From Rhizobiales bacterium UBA1912 (GTDB lineage: Bacteria; Pseudomonadota; Alphaproteobacteria; Rhizobiales; Devosiaceae): a stretch of DNA of 64,000 nucleotides. The DNA lies in assembly GCA_002337455.1 (NCBI GenBank), contig DDGC01000021.1, positions 1 through 64,000 on the forward strand, read 5' to 3'. The translations under genes were made by a program, and so were the position numbers. Shown in pieces: positions 35,194 to 44,349 of this stretch; position 1 is the stretch's first letter; each line of letters starts with the position of its first letter. The notes under the pieces are model-generated. The model saw only the letters and a program-made list of their open reading frames with translations, did no database searches and had not been told where the DNA came from.

Positions 35194-36135
35194 ATGATCG
35201 GTTTCATAGCAAAACGTGTCTTTGCGGGTCTGGTCTTGTTGATCGGCGTGTCGACGGGAACGTTTTTCCTTGCTCATGCAGCGATCAGCGATCCGACTGT
35301 GGCCCTTCTCGGCTCGACTGCAACTCAGGAACAGCAAGCGGCCCTTGCAGCTGAACTTGGGCTCGATAAGCCACTACTCGTTCAATTTCGAGATTGGGCC
35401 GCAGGCGCTGTGACCGGTGATCTTGGAAACTCCTGGCGAAACTTCCGGCCTGTAGGCGAGCAGATTGCTCTGAGAGTGCCAGTCACACTTTCCGTCGTCA
35501 GCTTTGCCATCCTGATCAGCGCGATCTTTGGAACGGCATTTGGTCTGGTCGCCGGCCTTCATCCAGGAAGTGCCTTTGACCGTACAATCAGGGCCGGGAC
35601 CGTCGTGTTGTTCGCATTGCCAGGTTTCTGGCTGAGCCTTGTTCTCGTGATCTGGTTTGCCATCCAACTGCGTTGGTTTCCTGCCGTAGGTTACGTGGCA
35701 CCCACAGTGTCGATCGGGGGCTGGATCCGGTCGATTACTCTTCCGGCTGTCGCGCTTGCGCTCGGCGCAATCGTCATGATCGCGGAGCAGTTGCGTAATC
35801 AGGTGATCGCGGTGTCCTCCCAGGACTATGTCCGCACATTGAGAAGTCGCGGTCTTTCGGATTTCAGGGTGAACCTGCACATACTGCGAAATGCGTCCCC
35901 AGCAGCACTGACCGTGATCGCGGTCATGTTTGCATCGCTTCTGAGCGGGGCAATCGTCGTCGAAGCCATCTTCAGCCTGCCGGGACTTGGTCAGCTCACT
36001 CAGTCTTCTGCGCAAATAGGGGACATACCGGTGCTTCTCGGCATCACCGTGGTCTCAGTCGTTTTTGTTGTCGTCATCTATGTCCTGCTCGACGTTGCAC
36101 TGGGCTGGATCAATCCGAAGGTGCGTGTCAAATGA
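35194..36135 (+). CDS. ABC transporter permease, DppB/OppB type
   Basis: A 313-residue permease with six hydrophobic segments. It shows the N-terminal FIAKRVFAGLVLLIGVSTGTF, the long periplasmic insert after the first helix, and the EAA loop region DYVRTLRSRGLSDF preceding HILRNASPAAL. GGAAAG precedes the ATG. It overlaps the next gene by 4 bases. Confidence 0.93.
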   Translation: MIGFIAKRVFAGLVLLIGVSTGTFFLAHAAISDPTVALLGSTATQEQQAALAAELGLDKPLLVQFRDWAAGAVTGDLGNSWRNFRPVGEQIALRVPVTLSVVSFAILISAIFGTAFGLVAGLHPGSAFDRTIRAGTVVLFALPGFWLSLVLVIWFAIQLRWFPAVGYVAPTVSIGGWIRSITLPAVALALGAIVMIAEQLRNQVIAVSSQDYVRTLRSRGLSDFRVNLHILRNASPAALTVIAVMFASLLSGAIVVEAIFSLPGLGQLTQSSAQIGDIPVLLGITVVSVVFVVVIYVLLDVALGWINPKVRVK

Positions 36136-37946
36136 GCTCGGCTTCCGAATTTGTCGATCGGCCCGACCGTGTCGCAAGGCTATCCATCTTCCGGCGCTTC
36201 ATCAGCACCCCGAGTGGCGCTATTGCCTTGGCAGTGTTCCTGCTCGTGGTCGCGGTCGCCCTACTGGCACCGTGGATATCACCGCAAGACCCAAACTATG
36301 TTGATCTTGCCAACACAAAAGCACCGCCGAGCGCTGAACATTGGCTCGGCGGCGACACCTCCGGACGCGACGTTCTCAGCCGCCTGATCTGGGGTGCTCA
36401 AACGACGCTGCTCGGGGCGGCCATTACTATCATGACCGCCGCTCTTGCCGGCATTCCCACAGGGATCGCCGCGGGGTATTTCGGTGGTTCGGCCGATCGG
36501 GGCCTTTCATGGTTGTCGGACGCAGTCCAGGCCATTCCAGGCATGATCATACTTCTTGTGGTTGCCGCCGGTACGCGTTCGAACTTCGTCATTCTCATGG
36601 CCACTGTGGGGGTGTTCATGGCGCCGGGATACTTCCGAATTGCACGCTCAACCACGATGACTATAGCCCATGAACCTTACATCGATGCCGCTCGGGTCGC
36701 GGGTTTGGGCAATACACGCATCATTTTTCGGCACATCTTCCCCGGCATCTACGCTCCAATTATTATTCAGACGGCCCTCGCGGCCGGCATCTCAATGGGC
36801 ATTCAGGCCGGACTGCAGTTTCTTGGCGTTGGGTCTTCGAACACCCCGAGTTGGGGCGCGATGATGAACGAAGGGTTTCGGTTCATGCTGACGAACCCCT
36901 TACTACTGTTATGGCCTTCGGCAGCACTGGGCGTCACGATCGCTGCGCTTGCAATCATGGGCTCTACGCTGGCCGATCTGGTCAGGATGAAGGCACCTGT
37001 TCAGTCCCGAGGTGCGGCGTCGCGTCTCGCAGCAATGCAGACACCGAGTAGCGAGAATTTCGTTTGTTCACCTGAAGCCTGCGCGGTCCGGATCGAGGAA
37101 CTGCGCGTCTTCTATGGGCCAGGTATTGCAGAAAAGGAGGTCGTGAAGGGCATATCGTTCGATGTTCGACCTGGAGAAGTACTTGGAATTGTTGGTGAAT
37201 CTGGGTCTGGAAAGTCCCAGACGGTTTTTTCGCTACTTGATCTTCTGCCACAGGGCGGGCGCTATGAGGCTAAGGGCCTCTGGGTTTCGGGACGGCCGGT
37301 TCACGTTCTGAGCGCCCGTGAACGGACAAAACTTCTGGGCTCCGAGATCGCCTATATTCCACAAGAACCGATGAGCAATCTCGATCCCTCATTCAAAATC
37401 GGACACCAGCTCACCGAACCGCTCCGCCACACTTTCGGCAAGTCTCGTGCGGAAGCAGACCGGCTCGCACGGGCTCTGCTGGCAAGGGTGGGTATTGCCG
37501 ATGTTGATCGCGTAATGCAGTCATATCCGCATCAGATATCGGGTGGGATGGCGCAACGCGTGCTCATCGCGGGGGCGATTTCGGGCAAGCCGTCCGTGCT
37601 ATTGGCGGATGAACCGACTACGGCACTGGACGTCACTGTCCAGGCCGAAGTTCTCGAGCTCCTTCGCGAGTTGCAGGAGGAGTTCGGCATGGCGCTGGTC
37701 CTTGTGACCCACAACTTCGGCGTGGTCGCAGATATCTGTGATCGCGTGATTGTTATGCGCGAAGGCATTGTCGTGGAGACAGGCGAAGTTAACGCGATAT
37801 TCGATGGCGCCAAGCAGCCCTACACGCGTGAACTGATCGCGGCTACGCTCGACGATTGCGAGGGGCGACGTGAACTCGATGCCATCTATCACTCTGCCGG
37901 CAACAAGGAACGACACTACGCGGCAACCGGCGGAGGAAAACAATGA
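36132..37946 (+). CDS. Fused ABC permease and ATPase, DppC-DppD type
   Basis: A 604-residue two-domain protein. Residues 1 to about 300 are a DppC-like permease (GGDTSGRDVLSRLIWG; EAA loop EPYIDAARVAGLGNTRI). Residues about 320-604 are a DppD-like ATPase with Walker A GESGSGKSQ near residue 356, Q-loop YIPQEP, signature ISGGMAQRV and Walker B VLLADEPTTALD. The fusion has no frameshift; the linker is about residues 295-320. Such fusions are known in Actinobacteria and Proteobacteria. It overlaps the second ATPase gene by ATGA. Confidence 0.92.
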   Translation: MSSASEFVDRPDRVARLSIFRRFISTPSGAIALAVFLLVVAVALLAPWISPQDPNYVDLANTKAPPSAEHWLGGDTSGRDVLSRLIWGAQTTLLGAAITIMTAALAGIPTGIAAGYFGGSADRGLSWLSDAVQAIPGMIILLVVAAGTRSNFVILMATVGVFMAPGYFRIARSTTMTIAHEPYIDAARVAGLGNTRIIFRHIFPGIYAPIIIQTALAAGISMGIQAGLQFLGVGSSNTPSWGAMMNEGFRFMLTNPLLLLWPSAALGVTIAALAIMGSTLADLVRMKAPVQSRGAASRLAAMQTPSSENFVCSPEACAVRIEELRVFYGPGIAEKEVVKGISFDVRPGEVLGIVGESGSGKSQTVFSLLDLLPQGGRYEAKGLWVSGRPVHVLSARERTKLLGSEIAYIPQEPMSNLDPSFKIGHQLTEPLRHTFGKSRAEADRLARALLARVGIADVDRVMQSYPHQISGGMAQRVLIAGAISGKPSVLLADEPTTALDVTVQAEVLELLRELQEEFGMALVLVTHNFGVVADICDRVIVMREGIVVETGEVNAIFDGAKQPYTRELIAATLDDCEGRRELDAIYHSAGNKERHYAATGGGKQ

Positions 37947-38788
37947 TCATTCCCTCGCAATCCATCTTGAGCGTCGAAAATGTCGTTGTCGAATACGGAG
38001 CTCGGGATAGGGGGTTCAAAGCCCTCAAGGGCGTCTCGCTTGATGTCGGTCATGGTGAATGCACGGGAGTCGTTGGGGAGAGTGGCTCGGGGAAGTCCAC
38101 TTTGGGTCGCGCCATTCTCGGACTTGCTCCGGTCGCACAAGGCAAGATCAGATTTGATGGACAGGACATCACCCACTTGACGGGGCGGGCGCGCCGCGAA
38201 CTCTCCCGGTCAATTCAGGTTGTTTTCCAGGACCCGTATGGGTCGCTGAACCCTGCGCTGACGGTAGGAGACATTCTCACTGAACCTTTGACGGTTGCCG
38301 GGGAAAGCAGATTGTCTGCACGCCACAAGGTCGCCGAGATGATCGAGCGCGTAAATCTGCCGGGCTCGGTGATTGATCGCCTTCCGAGCGAGTTCTCGGG
38401 GGGACAGCGCCAGAGAATCGCGATTGCCCGCGCACTCGTGCGCCGTCCCAAACTTGTCGTTTGCGATGAGCCCGTGAGTGCTCTCGATCTTACCACGCAG
38501 TCGACAGTGATCGATCTCTTCATCGAACTGCAGCGCGAAATCGGCCTTTCCTATCTCTTTGTGTCACACGACCTTGGGGTGGTGCGCAGGATCTGTCATC
38601 GGGTTGCCGTCATGCAACGTGGAGAAATTGTGGAAGTCGGGGAGGCAGATCAGATCACGCGCAAGCCACGTCATCCTTACAGCGAACGACTGCTTCTGGC
38701 GTCGCCAGTGGCTGATCCACATATTCAGGCAAAGCGGCGCGAGGCTTGGCTAAGCCTGAGAAAGAGCGACAATGCGTCTGCAGAATAA
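37943..38788 (+). CDS. ABC transporter ATP-binding protein, DppF/OppF type
   Basis: A 281-residue ATPase with Walker A GESGSGKST, Q-loop VFQDPYGSLNP, signature FSGGQRQRIAIARAL and Walker B VVCDEPVSALD. Its ending (KPRHPYSERLLLASPVADP) is the C-terminal zone shared by the family. It completes the importer with the upstream fused subunit. GGAGG lies before the ATG. Confidence 0.93.
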   Translation: MIIPSQSILSVENVVVEYGARDRGFKALKGVSLDVGHGECTGVVGESGSGKSTLGRAILGLAPVAQGKIRFDGQDITHLTGRARRELSRSIQVVFQDPYGSLNPALTVGDILTEPLTVAGESRLSARHKVAEMIERVNLPGSVIDRLPSEFSGGQRQRIAIARALVRRPKLVVCDEPVSALDLTTQSTVIDLFIELQREIGLSYLFVSHDLGVVRRICHRVAVMQRGEIVEVGEADQITRKPRHPYSERLLLASPVADPHIQAKRREAWLSLRKSDNASAE

Positions 38789-38883
38789 CACAATGCCGAA
38801 CCCATGGGTAGACGTTGTGCCAGCTCTAAGGGCATGTAATGCGACGCCTCGAGCAGCCCCTTGGGATCAGGAATGGAACTGGA

Positions 38884-39486
38884 ATGCCGAAAATAATAGA
38901 TCACGACGAGCGGCGGAGGGAGATTGTAGAGGTCGCCAAGCGACTGATCCTGGAGGGCGGATTCGAAGCGGCCACCATGCGCTCGATTGCCGCCGAAGCT
39001 GGGTTCGCCAACGGCGCACTCAAGCATTACTTTCCGGGAAAAGAGAGCATCGTCGCCGCGACCTTCGAAAGCGTTCTTGCCGAGATGGATACCGAAGGGT
39101 GGCTGGATCGCACCGAACAGCCGGTGGAAACGGAAGCCGTCGAGAAACTCCGCGAGCGACTCAATCTCTCAATGCCACTCACGGAGTACTCCATCAGCGC
39201 CGGCCGCGTCCTGCTGGTGCTGTGGGATCATGCTGCTTCCAATCCGGAGCTTGCAGATACGTACCGTCGCTTCTTCAGGCGTTGGCAGGATTCGACAATT
39301 GCCTTGCTCCGCAGCAGCCGCGGGGACGATACATCCGAGATCGACTACAGGGCTCTGGCGCTGGAAATAATGTCGATCACCATCGGGGCCAATGTGGTCA
39401 ACCTGATGCACCCGGACGGCGAGCATATCCAGACCTATCGCAGCATCATCGAAAGTTACATCAACCGCGCGACGGGGCAGGACTAG
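38884..39486 (+). CDS. TetR-family transcriptional regulator
   Basis: A 200-residue regulator. The N-terminal HTH reads RREIVEVAKRLILEGGFEAATMRSIAAEAG, with the recognition helix NGALKHYFPGKESI. The rest is a ligand-binding helical domain. I chose the ATG at 38884, with GGAACTGGA upstream. It lies 95 bases after the importer and before two more plus-strand genes, so it may regulate either. Confidence 0.9.
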   Translation: MPKIIDHDERRREIVEVAKRLILEGGFEAATMRSIAAEAGFANGALKHYFPGKESIVAATFESVLAEMDTEGWLDRTEQPVETEAVEKLRERLNLSMPLTEYSISAGRVLLVLWDHAASNPELADTYRRFFRRWQDSTIALLRSSRGDDTSEIDYRALALEIMSITIGANVVNLMHPDGEHIQTYRSIIESYINRATGQD

Positions 39487-39529
39487 GCTGGATTCTGTCT
39501 CGCGTGCGAACAACGCCAAGGAGACGATC

Positions 39530-40270
39530 GTGAGCCAGCCCAGACCCTACATTGCGGTGACACCCCACCGTCCCGCAGAGCCAACCGGCGCCCCGGTGCT
39601 CCTCATCCATGGCTTTTATTCTTCAGGGGCCAACGATTGGCCTGACGACAAATGGGGCGAGGAACTTGTGCATAAGGGGCGTGCAGCGATCGTGATCGAT
39701 CTTCCCGCACATGGTTCTAGTGCGCGAGTTGGCGACACGAAAAGTGCCACGACGACGCGTGTCATCGAAGCGATCGCCGATCTCGTCGCCAAGGAAGGAG
39801 GGCCGGTGGATGTCATCGGATACTCGCTGGGCGCTCGCCTGGCCTGGTCTTTTGCCAGCCGACACCCGGGCCTGGTGAACTCAGCACTTCTGGCTGGTCT
39901 GAGTCCAGGGGATCCGTTCGCCGTGATCGACTACAAGGCCGCACGCACGTTTGCCGACGAGGGCACACCCCCTGCCGACAAGATGACCGCGATGATTGTG
40001 GGCATGGCCGTGGGACCGGACAAGGATAGCCACTCCTTGATCAACCTGATGGAAGGGCTTGGATCCGAGCCGTTCGATCCCGGTGCCGAAGCGCCAAAGT
40101 GCCCGGTTCTGTTCGTCGCAGGAAGCGAGGATCAGGTGGCCGGAGGGATCGATGCGTTGGAGGCGCACGCTACAGGAGCAAGGACTGAGCGCGTGCCGGG
40201 AGATCACTTCTCGGCGCTTCACGGACAAGAGTTTCGGAAGGCTGCCTTTCGGTTTCTTGGACTGAACTAA
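39530..40270 (+). CDS. Alpha/beta hydrolase
   Basis: A 246-residue cytosolic hydrolase. LLIHGFYSSGAND is the oxyanion region, GYSLGARLA the nucleophile elbow (Ser), the acid lies near VAGSEDQVAGG and the His is in PGDHFSALHG. GTG start at 39530 with AAGGAGA about 7 bases upstream. It lies 43 bases after tetR and may form an operon with it. Its substrate is unknown. Confidence 0.87.
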   Translation: MSQPRPYIAVTPHRPAEPTGAPVLLIHGFYSSGANDWPDDKWGEELVHKGRAAIVIDLPAHGSSARVGDTKSATTTRVIEAIADLVAKEGGPVDVIGYSLGARLAWSFASRHPGLVNSALLAGLSPGDPFAVIDYKAARTFADEGTPPADKMTAMIVGMAVGPDKDSHSLINLMEGLGSEPFDPGAEAPKCPVLFVAGSEDQVAGGIDALEAHATGARTERVPGDHFSALHGQEFRKAAFRFLGLN

Positions 40271-40396
40271 AGGCGCCGCTACATCGCGGCGATCATACCA
40301 ATCCCTCGCGGTCAGGATCAATCGGGGCGTGGCCAGAACCTGGCTGCGGGCGATTCCGCGCGGGCAATCGAGCACGACCAGCAAGAAGGAAAAGAC

Positions 40397-41389
40397 ATGA
40401 AAACCACACCCGTCAAAACTGACCCATCCCGCATACTCGATATCGCCACAGGCTATATGGCCGCCCAGCAACTTTTCGCCGCGAGCCGTATTGGATTGTT
40501 CAGGGCGATCTCCGAGGGTGCGGCGTCTTCTGAGGACATCGCGTCGACCTGCAATGTTACTCCACGCATGGCCCGTATCCTTGCCGATACCATGGCGTCA
40601 CTGGACCTGCTCACGCGGGCAAACGCGCAATACGCGCTAACTGACGCTGCCCGTACCTATCTCCTGGGGGAGGCGTCTGAACTGGACCTGGCGCCGTTCC
40701 TGACCTTCCTGCGTGAGATCAGCTATCCGCACTGGCTCCAGTTCACACAGACAGTCGACACCGACCAGCCCGGTGATCTGGGCATGAACGAAGCACGTTG
40801 GGGCACATTCCTGGGTGGTGTCATGACTTACAATCGCTTGCACGCCGATATGTTTGCCAATGCGATGGACTTCTCCGAGCACAAACACGCTCTCGATCTC
40901 GGCGGTTTGGCCCCGTATTTCGCCATTCGTGCGATGCAGTCCAACACCGACCTCAAGACGACCTTTGCCTATGCGCCCGATTTCGCAGACCGGATTCCCG
41001 AGCAACTGGCCGAGGCCGGTGTCTCCGAACGCTCCCAGGTTGTCGGAATGCCGACCGCTACCGCTCGGCCGCAGGGAGAACATGATCTGGTGTTCGTAAA
41101 CCACGTTATCCATCGTTTCTCGGCCGAAGAGAATCAACAGATATTCAAGAACGCCCGCGCAGCTTCTGTAGAAGGTGCCAGACTAACGGTGCTTGACTTC
41201 TTTCTGGATGATGAGCCTAAGCAAAGGGCAATCGACGCATTGCACGCTGGAGAATACCTCGTTATCGACGGTACCGTCGTTTTCCCCGAGAGCGAAGTCC
41301 GGCAGTGGCTGGAGGGATCGGGGTGGCGCCCCATCGAAACCATCGCCTTGCCCGGATGCCCCAGGGTATTGGTCGCCGAGGCCGTGTGA
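40397..41389 (+). CDS. O-methyltransferase-like protein with a degenerate SAM motif
   Basis: A 330-residue protein resembling the plant/bacterial O-methyltransferase family 2. It has the N-terminal winged-helix dimerisation domain (LDIATGYMAAQQLFAASRIGLF, ARILADTMASLDLL). The Rossmann part follows (VFVNHVIHRFSAEENQQIFKNA, LTVLDFFLDDE). The SAM glycine loop, usually DxGGGxG, reads DLGGLAPYF, and the acidic ribose-binding residue after strand 2 is not evident. It may not bind SAM normally. AAGGAA precedes the ATG. Its ending converges on an amidohydrolase gene over a hairpin. Confidence 0.8.
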   Translation: MKTTPVKTDPSRILDIATGYMAAQQLFAASRIGLFRAISEGAASSEDIASTCNVTPRMARILADTMASLDLLTRANAQYALTDAARTYLLGEASELDLAPFLTFLREISYPHWLQFTQTVDTDQPGDLGMNEARWGTFLGGVMTYNRLHADMFANAMDFSEHKHALDLGGLAPYFAIRAMQSNTDLKTTFAYAPDFADRIPEQLAEAGVSERSQVVGMPTATARPQGEHDLVFVNHVIHRFSAEENQQIFKNARAASVEGARLTVLDFFLDDEPKQRAIDALHAGEYLVIDGTVVFPESEVRQWLEGSGWRPIETIALPGCPRVLVAEAV

Positions 41390-41400
41390 AGGGCATTAAT

Positions 41401-41421
41401 CGGGGCCGGTTGCCGGCCCCG
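41401..41421. terminator. Hairpin between convergent genes
   Basis: Stem CGGGGCCGG / CCGGCCCCG with a 3-base loop, placed between the methyltransferase-like and amidohydrolase stops. It could serve both strands, though no T-run is seen. Confidence 0.65.
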
Positions 41422-41430
41422 ACCTGGGTC

Positions 41431-42825
41431 TCAGTTGATTGCGCGCTCGTGAACGATACGTCCGCCCACCATCGTCATGTCGACTTCGATGTTGGGCAGT
41501 GCCGACGCACCGATCGCCAGCGGATCATGCTCAAGGACGCAAATGTCCGCGACCTTTCCAACTTCGAGAGTACCCTTCCAATCGGCCGCCCCATCCTGGA
41601 TGGCAGGGATGGCGGTGTACATGCGCAGAAGTTCGGTCAGGATGCCCTCATCGACGACAACGTCCCTGCGTTCGAGCTGGAGTGCCGCCGACGCAATGAC
41701 CCGTCGCCAATCAGGGCTGGCGACCGGAGCATCGGAACTGAGGATAGCGTTTAGTGCGTTTCCAACCAGTTTATCCATCGGCCACGCCTGTTTGACGGTT
41801 GCCTCGGAAACGGCTTTCGCCAGCCAGTCCGCAGTTTGGTCGGCAATGAGAGGCTGCAGCGCGATGCCCATGCGAGCGGATTTGAGACGCTCGATCTGCT
41901 CCCGAGTAATCAGGTCGCCGTGAATTACGTAGTGTCCGAGGCGTTCTGCTCCACCGAGTTTCTCGACAACGGAAATGAACTCCTCGATGGTGCGGTCTCC
42001 CGTTGCATGAACTGCAACCTGCAGGCCTCGTTCATGCGCCATGCTGACCATGGTGCGGAAATCGCAAAGACGCTCTTGCTCGTTTCCGTCGCCAGTCAGC
42101 AAGGCACCATGTCCACCGTCACGATAGGGCTCATTCGTCCACGCTGTACGCATTGGTGGAATGCCATCAGCGAAAATTTTTACGCCCGGGATGCTGAGCC
42201 AACGACTATCTGCCGATGGTGCAGGGGTTTCGAGGCCGCGGCGGTAATCATCGATGGAGCTTGGGCCATCGAGATAGCCGAAAAGCCTCAGAAGGGTTAC
42301 ACGCGCGGTTTGCTCGCGAGACCCGGCAAGCGATGCATAGGTTTCGAGAACCGCTGTCCCGAAGCACCCTGTTTCGCCGTCGTCTTCGCCCGGTCCAATT
42401 CCCGGCTCTGTGTAGCTTGTGATGCCAAGACGTGCGAGTTCCTGCCAAGCCTTCCGGATTGCCGCGATCCGGTCCTGTTCGCTGCATAGTAGGCGACTGT
42501 GCCAGCCAACATCTGAAGACTCGAACATGAGCCGGGGCCATTGCGCTCCGAACCACACCGCGTGAAGATGGGCATCGTTGATCCCTGGAAGGACTGCGCG
42601 TCCCTCGGTCGAGATAATTTTAGTCTCTGGCCCGATCCATCCCTCTACCTCGGATTTCGATCCTACGGCGGCAATCGTATCCCCAATGACGGCAAGGGCC
42701 TGCGCAACACGTCTGCCCTCGTCGAGAACATGTACGGTGCCTCCAAGAAACGCCATATCGGCAAATGGCTTGTGGCCGCTTTTGCCCCGTCGGGTAGGTG
42801 ACGAAGTCGCGTCCGGGAAGTGCAT
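41431..42825 (-). CDS. Metal-dependent amidohydrolase, YtcJ-like
   Basis: A 464-residue amidohydrolase-superfamily enzyme. The metal-binding HxH is in NDAHLHAV, then GVKIFADG (Lys), VHATGDR and VIHGDLI (His ligands), and the Asp in SSDAPVASP. It is shorter than typical YtcJ proteins (about 530-550), mainly in the middle. I chose the ATG at 42825, with GGAGAT upstream. It lies 82 bases after the MFS gene, with a TGTAGA motif between. The likely chemistry is hydrolysis of a C-N or C-O bond in an amide, formamide or imidazolone-type compound. Confidence 0.87.
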   Translation of the reverse strand: MHFPDATSSPTRRGKSGHKPFADMAFLGGTVHVLDEGRRVAQALAVIGDTIAAVGSKSEVEGWIGPETKIISTEGRAVLPGINDAHLHAVWFGAQWPRLMFESSDVGWHSRLLCSEQDRIAAIRKAWQELARLGITSYTEPGIGPGEDDGETGCFGTAVLETYASLAGSREQTARVTLLRLFGYLDGPSSIDDYRRGLETPAPSADSRWLSIPGVKIFADGIPPMRTAWTNEPYRDGGHGALLTGDGNEQERLCDFRTMVSMAHERGLQVAVHATGDRTIEEFISVVEKLGGAERLGHYVIHGDLITREQIERLKSARMGIALQPLIADQTADWLAKAVSEATVKQAWPMDKLVGNALNAILSSDAPVASPDWRRVIASAALQLERRDVVVDEGILTELLRMYTAIPAIQDGAADWKGTLEVGKVADICVLEHDPLAIGASALPNIEVDMTMVGGRIVHERAIN

Positions 42826-42865
42826 ATTATCTCCATTGTTCGTTCGGACCGATACCGAATTTCCA

Positions 42866-42882
42866 CTAATGTAGACATAAAA
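42866..42882 (-). promoter_or_regulatory. TGTAGA motif before the first amidohydrolase gene
   Basis: ATGTAGACAT followed by AAAA lies 45 bases before the ATG at 42825. ATGT-AG-ACAT is a short inverted repeat of the kind bound by GntR-type proteins. Similar sequences occur at 32494 and 33567. Confidence 0.45.
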
Positions 42883-42907
42883 GCTATGGAGTGACAGTCT
42901 TTTTCCC

Positions 42908-44074
42908 TCATGTGCCGTGCTTAACCGCACTCTCGGTTTTGGGTTGGGGGCCGTTCAGGGAGCGGAGGCAGAACAAGCTGGCAACCACGATTGGCAGGCA
43001 AACAAGGTATGAGGACCGAATACCGAAATACTCCGCAACAAATCCAAGTAACGGGGGTCCAAGAAAGAAAATTACAAAGGCCGACTGCCCCAGTGCCGCC
43101 ACATTTATGGCCGCCGGACGGTCGGTACGTTGTGCCGCCGCTGATATGGTAATGGGATAAACAGCCGAGCACCCAAGCCCCATCATGGTGAATCCAATAA
43201 TCGCACTGGCGGCGTTCGGAGCAATGGCGATCATGAGAGCGCCACCCCCCACCAATGAGAGCAACCAACCCGTCGCCATTCTCGCTCCCAGTCTGTCAAC
43301 GACCGGGTCGGCAAACCAACGTGCTACGGCCATGACCAACGTAAAGGCCGATAAGGCCAACCCGGCGATGATCGGGTCGGATGCGAAAACGTCTCGCATA
43401 TAGATGAGCGACCAATCAACGCCGGCGCCCTCGGCAAGCATTGGTGAAAAGGCGATAAGGCAGAGGCCCAGCATTCCCAGAGTGGGAAGGGCAAAGAGGG
43501 GGCCCTCCATCTCGGATGAGCCGGTGCGAACTGGAGCGGGCCGAATTTTTAGGACGACCGTGGCAATGATGAATGCGACGATAGGTATGACCCCGGTCAG
43601 ATGCGCCCAAGTCGGAACGCCGAACTGGCGCACGACCGCTCCGATCAGGGCCGCAACGAAGAAGCCGAAACTCCACAGACTGTGAGCGCGGCTCATTATC
43701 CCATGCCCGAGACTCGCCGCGCGCCTATCGGTTTCGACATTGAGGCAGACTTCGAGGGCTCCCACCATCATCCCTTGCAAGAGCAAGACTGAAAACGTCC
43801 ATGTTAATGTCGGCGCGTACGGCACGGCAGCGCACAGCGCTGCGATGCCCATCAGGGGGACTGCGATCGCCAAGCGCGTGCCCAGGCGCGCGATGACAGG
43901 GGCCGCAAAGGTCAGCCCGGTAAGCGCTCCAAGTGAACTCCCGATCAAGACGAGGCCCAGTTCAGATTCCTTTGCGCCAAGCGAGGTTTGAATGTCCGGC
44001 AAACGCGAGAAGAAACTTCCCAAGGTAAATGAGAAGGCAAAAAAACTCGCATAGAGGCGATGATGCGGTTGCAT
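42908..44074 (-). CDS. Major facilitator superfamily transporter
   Basis: A 388-residue, 12-helix MFS protein. The loop 2-3 region after SSLGALTGLTFAAPVIARLGTR shows the MFS motif A pattern, and GLGCSAVYPITISAAAQRTDRPAA lies near helix 10. The drug or sugar specificity is not evident. Start at 44074 with only a weak AAGG upstream. It probably moves the substrate or product of the amidohydrolase encoded just downstream. Confidence 0.87.
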   Translation of the reverse strand: MQPHHRLYASFFAFSFTLGSFFSRLPDIQTSLGAKESELGLVLIGSSLGALTGLTFAAPVIARLGTRLAIAVPLMGIAALCAAVPYAPTLTWTFSVLLLQGMMVGALEVCLNVETDRRAASLGHGIMSRAHSLWSFGFFVAALIGAVVRQFGVPTWAHLTGVIPIVAFIIATVVLKIRPAPVRTGSSEMEGPLFALPTLGMLGLCLIAFSPMLAEGAGVDWSLIYMRDVFASDPIIAGLALSAFTLVMAVARWFADPVVDRLGARMATGWLLSLVGGGALMIAIAPNAASAIIGFTMMGLGCSAVYPITISAAAQRTDRPAAINVAALGQSAFVIFFLGPPLLGFVAEYFGIRSSYLVCLPIVVASLFCLRSLNGPQPKTESAVKHGT

Positions 44075-44231
44075 GAGGTGCAGCCTTGTTCGGGGTGGTT
44101 GAATGCGCGCACTCTATGCAAGGGAGCGATGATCGCCACACCGCACGTTGCCCGATGGTGCAGTCTGGCTTGCTCAACAGGGCGACGCCGCAATTCCCGC
44201 GGCGCCGAGGATTTTTCCGGCATCCGTTCCA

Positions 44232-44244
44232 ATCAATGATTGAT
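44232..44244. promoter_or_regulatory. 13-bp palindrome between the divergent MFS and amidohydrolase genes
   Basis: ATCAAT-G-ATTGAT is a perfect palindrome in the 275-base divergent intergenic region (44075-44349), a likely binding site for a regulator of both transport and hydrolysis. Nothing else in the region looks coding. Confidence 0.45.
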
Positions 44245-44349
44245 GCACCGTTGGGCAAGACCGATCTGCAGGTGAGGACTAGCCTTCTAATGCCGGTTTT
44301 CCAAAGGATGGGGGGCGGGCGAACGGCATTTTGTTCGTAGAGGGGGAAT

